From: Dehalococcoidales bacterium
Lineage (GTDB): Bacteria; Chloroflexota; Dehalococcoidia; Dehalococcoidales; Fen-1064
NCBI GenBank assembly: GCA_028713395.1
Contig: JAQTOJ010000076.1
Span: forward strand, 1-8,366
Direction: 5' to 3'
DNA length: 8,366 bases
Shown: positions 5,231-8,366 of the stretch, piece by piece
Numbering within the stretch: position 1 is the stretch's first letter
How the letters are laid out: each line of letters starts with the position of its first letter
The notes under the pieces: model-generated
Seen by the model: the letters and a program-made list of their open reading frames with translations, nothing else
Told to the model about the DNA's origin: nothing
The model's database searches: none
Made by a program: the position numbers and the translations under genes

Positions 5231-5249
5231 ACCGTAAATTACTCCCAAA

Positions 5250-5882
5250 TTAAACCAGGTCATAATGGGGCTGCCCCCATTTTTCATCGTGGGTTTTTTT
5301 CAGCCTTTCCAGATTTTCGTGGAAAGCGGTATCCTGGATAAAATCCGTAGTCATAATGACAGCGTCTTCATGGTTATCCAGGTAGTAGCCTTTACGTATC
5401 CCTTCTTTATGAAACCCGAACTTGGTGTATAAATTCTGGGCACTCAGGTTGGAGATCCGGGCTTCCAGCGTCACGACCCTGGCCTTTCGTAAAACAGCCA
5501 TTTCTATGAGGGCAATCAATAACGATTCACCAATACCCTGCCGCTGCCGGGCTTTCAGAGTGGCGATACTCGTCACGTGAGCTTCATCTGCCAGAATCCA
5601 CATACCCGCGTAACCAATGATGCTTTGCTCTGTTATTTCTTTTTTCATCTCTTTACCGGTGCTGAATAACTGCTTGATCCGACCGAAAATTGAGATGGGT
5701 TGGATGATATCTTTCTCTTCCGGGCTAAACAGGGTTTCCGTGGCGACGATATAATGTGCCAGTTTGTTCTCCAGCTCACGGTTGAAATTTGTGGGCGGCC
5801 ATTCTGTCGGAAAGGCCTCGTGGTCTAGTAAAGCCGCTTGTGGAATATCCTGCCGGAGCATGCGCCTGATGTATAAAGTCAT
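5250..5882 (-). CDS. rimI: RimI-like GNAT: ribosomal protein S18-alanine N-acetyltransferase
   Basis: 210 aa. RimI transfers acetyl from acetyl-CoA to the N-terminal alanine of ribosomal protein S18. Seen: an N-terminal strand YIRRMLRQDIPQAALLDHEAFP, acetyl-CoA motif ARQRQGIGESLL (111-122), TLEARISNLSAQNLYTKFGF (138-157) and RKGYYLDNHEDAVIM (163-177), all in the RimI order and style. Oddities: an insertion of about 35 residues at ~52-86 (PEEKDIIQ...STGKEMKK) between strands, and a ~30-residue C-terminal extension, making it longer than the usual ~150-160 aa. Substrate specificity could therefore differ; a general protein N-alpha-acetyltransferase is the alternative. GGAG lies 10 nt before the ATG, and TGTTAAAAT (5904-5912) is a likely extended -10. 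It is convergent with the upstream operon and divergent from the sigma gene. Confidence 0.8.
   Translation of the reverse strand: MTLYIRRMLRQDIPQAALLDHEAFPTEWPPTNFNRELENKLAHYIVATETLFSPEEKDIIQPISIFGRIKQLFSTGKEMKKEITEQSIIGYAGMWILADEAHVTSIATLKARQRQGIGESLLIALIEMAVLRKARVVTLEARISNLSAQNLYTKFGFHKEGIRKGYYLDNHEDAVIMTTDFIQDTAFHENLERLKKTHDEKWGQPHYDLV
5264..5300 (+). terminator. Rho-independent terminator of the rightward operon, inside convergent rimI
   Basis: AATGGGG (5264-5270), loop CTGC, CCCCATT (5275-5281), then T-rich sequence. An overlapping alternative hairpin pairs CCCA (5276-5279) with TGGG (5290-5293) and is followed by seven T (5294-5300). It starts 34 nt after the stop at 5230 and lies within the last codons of the leftward acetyltransferase gene, because only 19 bp separate the two stop codons. 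Confidence 0.75.
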
Positions 5883-5903
5883 CTCTTTTTATCTCCGTTG
5901 AGT

Positions 5904-5912
5904 ATTTTAACA
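5904..5912 (-). promoter_or_regulatory. Candidate extended -10 promoter of rimI
   Basis: Minus-strand TGTTAAAAT, with no good -35 at 17 nt (GAAAAG). The transcript would start near 5897, leaving a leader of about 15 nt that contains the GGAG ribosome binding site (5893-5896). Confidence 0.35.
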
Positions 5913-5946
5913 TACTGCCAACCTATCTTTTCTGGCATTCCATCGT

Positions 5947-5952
5947 TATAAT
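5947..5952 (+). promoter_or_regulatory. Candidate -10 of the sigma factor gene
   Basis: A perfect TATAAT 66 nt before the GTG start. The -35 region at 17 nt is poor (TATCTT), so transcription may need an activator, or the real promoter may be a self-recognised ECF site. Start would fall near 5959, exactly at the first leader hairpin. Confidence 0.4.
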
Positions 5953-5959
5953 ATATGCA

Positions 5960-6014
5960 CGGGGTAAAAACCCCGAACTTACTGTTTATCAACAACGTGA
6001 AAACGGGGGTTTTC
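5960..6014 (+). promoter_or_regulatory. Structured leader of the sigma factor mRNA with mutually exclusive hairpins
   Basis: Hairpin A pairs CGGGG (5960-5964) with CCCCG (5971-5975). Hairpin C pairs GAAAAC (5999-6004) with GTTTTC (6009-6014), leaving GGGG in the loop. Alternative B pairs AAAACCCCG (5967-5975) with CGGGGGTTTT (6004-6013, one bulged G), breaking A and C and burying the only G-rich ribosome-binding candidate, 9 nt before the GTG at 6019. The pairings are read directly; a regulatory role is inference. Confidence 0.4.
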
Positions 6015-6018
6015 TCTG

Positions 6019-6567
6019 GTGCAAGAAGAACAAAACCTTGTCCAAAAGGCGTGTCTTGGGGATAAGGAGGCATTTACGAAACTATATGAAAACCATTTCG
6101 ATAGGATATATCGTTACGTGGTAATTAAGATCGGAAATCAAACCGAGGCTGAAGATATGACACAAAGAGTGTTTATCCGGGCATACGAATCCATAGGTTC
6201 GTACAAATCCCAGGGGGTGCCATTCTCGGCCTGGTTATACCGCATCGCCCACAATCAAATGGTTGATTTTGTGCGTAAGGAAAGTAAAAAACAGACCGTG
6301 CCGCTGGATGAATCGATGCCGATTCTGGGGAACAGCAATCCCGAGCACGAGGTGGAAATAAAGGTAGCGCTGGAAAAAGTGATTGCCGCTTCAAAACTTT
6401 TGACCAAGGCGCAGCGTGAAGTGGTCAGCCTAAGGTTCGGCGGCGGACTATCGATCAACGAAGTCGCGCAGACGATGAAGAAGTCCGAGGGAGCTATCAA
6501 GGCATTACAGCATAGCGCCATTCAGGCGCTACGAAAAACCCTGGTAGCAGAGGGCCAAGATGGATAA
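6019..6567 (+). CDS. ECF-like sigma-70 family RNA polymerase sigma factor
   Basis: 182 aa, with regions 2 and 4 only, as in extracytoplasmic-function sigma factors. Region 2 (about 10-88): FTKLYENHFDRIYRYV, EAEDMTQRVFIRAYES (43-58) and FSAWLYRIAHNQMVDFVRK (69-87), which bind core polymerase and the -10. Region 4 (about 128-175): LTKAQREVVSLRFGGGLSINEVAQTMKKSEGAIKALQ, a helix-turn-helix for the -35. The start is GTG; the G-rich sequence 9 nt upstream is a weak ribosome site that lies in a foldable leader. The stop overlaps the next gene by 8 nt, typical of sigma/anti-sigma pairs with coupled translation. It probably directs envelope-related genes, perhaps including the SIMPL gene downstream; the target promoter is unknown. 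Confidence 0.9.
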   Translation: MQEEQNLVQKACLGDKEAFTKLYENHFDRIYRYVVIKIGNQTEAEDMTQRVFIRAYESIGSYKSQGVPFSAWLYRIAHNQMVDFVRKESKKQTVPLDESMPILGNSNPEHEVEIKVALEKVIAASKLLTKAQREVVSLRFGGGLSINEVAQTMKKSEGAIKALQHSAIQALRKTLVAEGQDG

Positions 6568-7585
6568 GAACCAAATATTTGAAAACGTTTTAGATGAATG
6601 CCTGGAGGCGTTAATCAGCGGCACTGCCACCGTAGAGCAGTGTCTGCAGAAACATCCGGAATTCGCGGATGAACTGGCGCCTTTACTCAAGACCGCCGCC
6701 TCGGTGAATACCGCGGTTGACCTGAAACCAAGCCCGGCATTTAAAGCCCGCGCCCGTTACCAATTACAGTTGATGATGGCAGAAACCGCCGCGCCGCGGA
6801 AAAGGGGATTCTGGAGCCTGCAACCAAAATGGGCTTTAGCCTCCATGGCGGTTATGGCAGTATTTTTAATGGGCGGCGGCACGGTTCTAGCTGCGGACGT
6901 GAGCATGCCGGGTAATCCTTTATATCCTATCAAGATCGCCACGGAAAACCTTTCCGTAAAACTGATCGGTTCCGATGTAAACAAAGCCGAATTGTACAGC
7001 ACTCTCGCCGAGCGCAGAGTCGATGAAATGGCATACGTAATCGAGAACGGGAAAACCACCTACGTGAATGTAGTGGCAGACAATTTTGTGGCAACAATGA
7101 CAGCGATGAACTCACTGACGGTGACCGAAGCGCCGGTTTTGACCATGTCAGTAGCAGAAAGCGCCAGCTCATTCGGCGCTGCGACCATACCCGAAACCCC
7201 CTCTGAAGCGGCCACCGCCTCGGCCCCACCGGCAGCCGCTTTACCTTCTGCCACGGTCGGGCAAAAGGAACCAGCTCCATTACGCGCACAGGGGAATGAA
7301 GATAAGAGCGCGGGCGATGTCACTGAAGATTCCAATGCGCCGGCGCCGGAGATCACAGTCAAGGTTCCCGCGAACTCCAATACCCAATCTGAAAAAAACA
7401 TCCTTTCGATCATTACGGATAAAGATAAACTCAAGGTCTATATCACCTATAACGCCATTAATCACCCTGAGAAGCTGCAAGAATTATTGAAAAAAGCCCC
7501 CCAGGCGTATAAAAGCACAATTCAACAGATGATATCCAATTCGATCACCAATAATCATGAAATATTAGAAAAGCTCGACGACTAA
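6560..7585 (+). CDS. DUF5667-type membrane protein, probable anti-sigma factor
   Basis: 341 aa. N-terminal cytoplasmic helical region (1-75) with EALISGTATVEQCLQKHPEFADELAPLLKTA, a type found in front of sigma-regulating proteins. A single transmembrane helix follows at ~91-112 (WALASMAVMAVFLMGGGTVLAA). Just outside comes the DUF5667 signature: MPGNPLYPIKIATENLSVKLIGSDVNKAELYSTLAERRVDEM (116-157). A Pro/Ala/Ser/Glu-rich flexible stretch (~205-270) leads to a C-terminal helical segment (YNAINHPEKLQELLKKAPQAYKSTIQQM). There is no zinc HXXXCXXC motif. The ATG overlaps the sigma stop by 8 nt and has GAGGG 5 nt upstream. The expected role, from gene order and topology, is to hold the sigma factor at the membrane until an outside signal acts; binding itself is not shown. 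Confidence 0.8.
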   Translation: MDKNQIFENVLDECLEALISGTATVEQCLQKHPEFADELAPLLKTAASVNTAVDLKPSPAFKARARYQLQLMMAETAAPRKRGFWSLQPKWALASMAVMAVFLMGGGTVLAADVSMPGNPLYPIKIATENLSVKLIGSDVNKAELYSTLAERRVDEMAYVIENGKTTYVNVVADNFVATMTAMNSLTVTEAPVLTMSVAESASSFGAATIPETPSEAATASAPPAAALPSATVGQKEPAPLRAQGNEDKSAGDVTEDSNAPAPEITVKVPANSNTQSEKNILSIITDKDKLKVYITYNAINHPEKLQELLKKAPQAYKSTIQQMISNSITNNHEILEKLDD

Positions 7586-7659
7586 CAGCGACTTTTATCA
7601 TATCCTTTAGCTTTGATTTTCGTTATATTCTATAGAACAACGTACATGGAGGTATTAGA

Positions 7660-8358
7660 ATGTTCAAAAAATGGTTAATCGTGGCTACAATTGTAGCCGT
7701 GTTAGCGACCAGTTTAGCGCTGGTAGGCTGTCAGAATGGTAGCACCGTAGTATCCGCCAACCAGCAGCAGGGTATCGCTGTGACCGGCGAGGGTAAAGTG
7801 GCCGTCACGCCGGATCTGGCGACACTGCAATTAGGCGTAACTACCCAGGCGAAAACGGTGGCAGATGCGCAGGCACAGGCAACCGCTGCTATGAACAAGG
7901 TCATGAATTCCTTGACAGGTAACGGCATTGCCGCCAAAGATATCCAAACCAGTAACTACAACATTTCCGAAGTCACCCAGTGGAACCCGACCACCCAGAA
8001 ATCAGAAACGACCGGTTACCAGGTCACCAATAACGTGACCGTGAAGGTCCGTGAACTGACGAAAGTCGGAAAGATTATCGATGATGTGGTGACTGCGGGT
8101 GGCGATTTGACCCGCGTTAACAGCATTAATTTCTCGGTAGAGGACCCAACCCAGTATTACGATCAGGCAAGGACATTGGCGGTAGCCCAGGCAGTGAAAA
8201 AAGCAGAGAGTATGGCTAAATTAGCCGGTGTAAAACTGGGCAAGTTGCTCTTTATCACCGAATCATCTTCATACGTGCCGCCGACCGTTTTTTACTCAAA
8301 GGCAAGACCTTCAAAGCCAGCATTACTTACGATAAAACCATCGTCAACAATATCTTGA
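7660..8358 (+). CDS. SIMPL-domain (DUF541) lipoprotein with aberrant C-terminus
   Basis: 232 aa as read. Residues 1-23 are a lipoprotein signal peptide with lipobox LVGC (Cys24 lipidated). The SIMPL domain spans ~38-205: GEGKVAVTPDLATLQLGV (43-60), AMNKVMNSLTGNGIAAKDIQT, GYQVTNNVTVKVRELTKVGKIID (119-141), and YDQARTLAVAQAVKKAESMAKLAG (167-190). This family is periplasmic or extracellular and poorly characterised. After VPPTVFYSK the reading frame turns unlike the family: codons become A-ending and the protein stops at 8358 without the usual final beta strand. Another frame from 8301 stays open to the window end with normal codon use. A frameshift near the T6 run (8288-8293) or a chimeric join is likely. 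GGAGG lies 7 nt before the ATG. It follows the anti-sigma gene by 74 bp. Confidence 0.85.
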   Translation: MFKKWLIVATIVAVLATSLALVGCQNGSTVVSANQQQGIAVTGEGKVAVTPDLATLQLGVTTQAKTVADAQAQATAAMNKVMNSLTGNGIAAKDIQTSNYNISEVTQWNPTTQKSETTGYQVTNNVTVKVRELTKVGKIIDDVVTAGGDLTRVNSINFSVEDPTQYYDQARTLAVAQAVKKAESMAKLAGVKLGKLLFITESSSYVPPTVFYSKARPSKPALLTIKPSSTIS

Positions 8359-8366
8359 AAAGCACC

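Noticed and set aside
5879..6073. 64-codon leftward frame covering the rimI/sigma intergenic region
   Set aside because: Overlaps the sigma start and both promoters; no ribosome site or recognisable family.
7060..7434. 124-codon leftward frame in the anti-sigma linker
   Set aside because: Low-complexity shadow of the Pro/Ala-rich linker on the plus strand.
1..8366. tRNA, rRNA, CRISPR array, transposon ends, toxin-antitoxin pair
   Set aside because: Looked for T-loop sequences, regularly spaced repeats, transposase motifs and paired small genes on both strands; none seen.

Overview
The window looks like a chromosomal segment from a Dehalococcoidia-type member of the Chloroflexota. This is inferred from family content, not from a search. 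The strongest clue is a stand-alone bacterial Elp3 that closely follows the Dehalococcoides Elp3 pattern. A RimI-type acetyltransferase with an internal insertion, a SIMPL lipoprotein and a sigma/DUF5667 anti-sigma pair agree with it. There is no sign of phage, insertion sequences, CRISPR, rRNA or tRNA.

Layout. 1-251 has no gene, but holds a leftward promoter-like motif (7-26) and a strong terminator (190-230) for the next gene. 252-1121 (-) is an Ala-rich coiled-coil lipoprotein with a possible PsbP-like C-terminal domain. 1122-1393 is its upstream region, with two candidate promoters and a hairpin. 1394-2794 (-) is elp3. A divergent intergenic region with a 12-nt perfect palindrome leads to 2925-3527 (+), a secreted TasA/CalY-like protein. 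3593-4243 (+) is a methyltransferase that resembles the tRNA methyltransferase Trm9/ALKBH8. A compact operon follows (4311-5230): a zinc ribbon, a 4-OT-family tautomerase and a membrane-anchored protein of unknown function. It ends at a terminator lying inside the 3' end of the convergent rimI-like gene (5250-5882, -). 6019-7585 (+) is an ECF-like sigma factor overlapping its probable membrane anti-sigma factor. 7660-8358 (+) is a SIMPL lipoprotein whose last ~20 residues look frameshifted or chimeric.

How the genes may work together. Elp3 makes the cm5U-type wobble uridine in tRNA. In eukaryotes Trm9 with its zinc-binding partner Trm112 methylates cm5U to mcm5U. A Trm9-like enzyme about 800 bp from elp3, followed by a small zinc-ribbon gene, raises the possibility of a bacterial mcm5U34 pathway. 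This is the most interesting idea in the window, and it is inference. The right-hand sigma/anti-sigma pair plus SIMPL lipoprotein, and the TasA-like and coiled-coil lipoproteins, point to cell-surface functions and envelope signalling.
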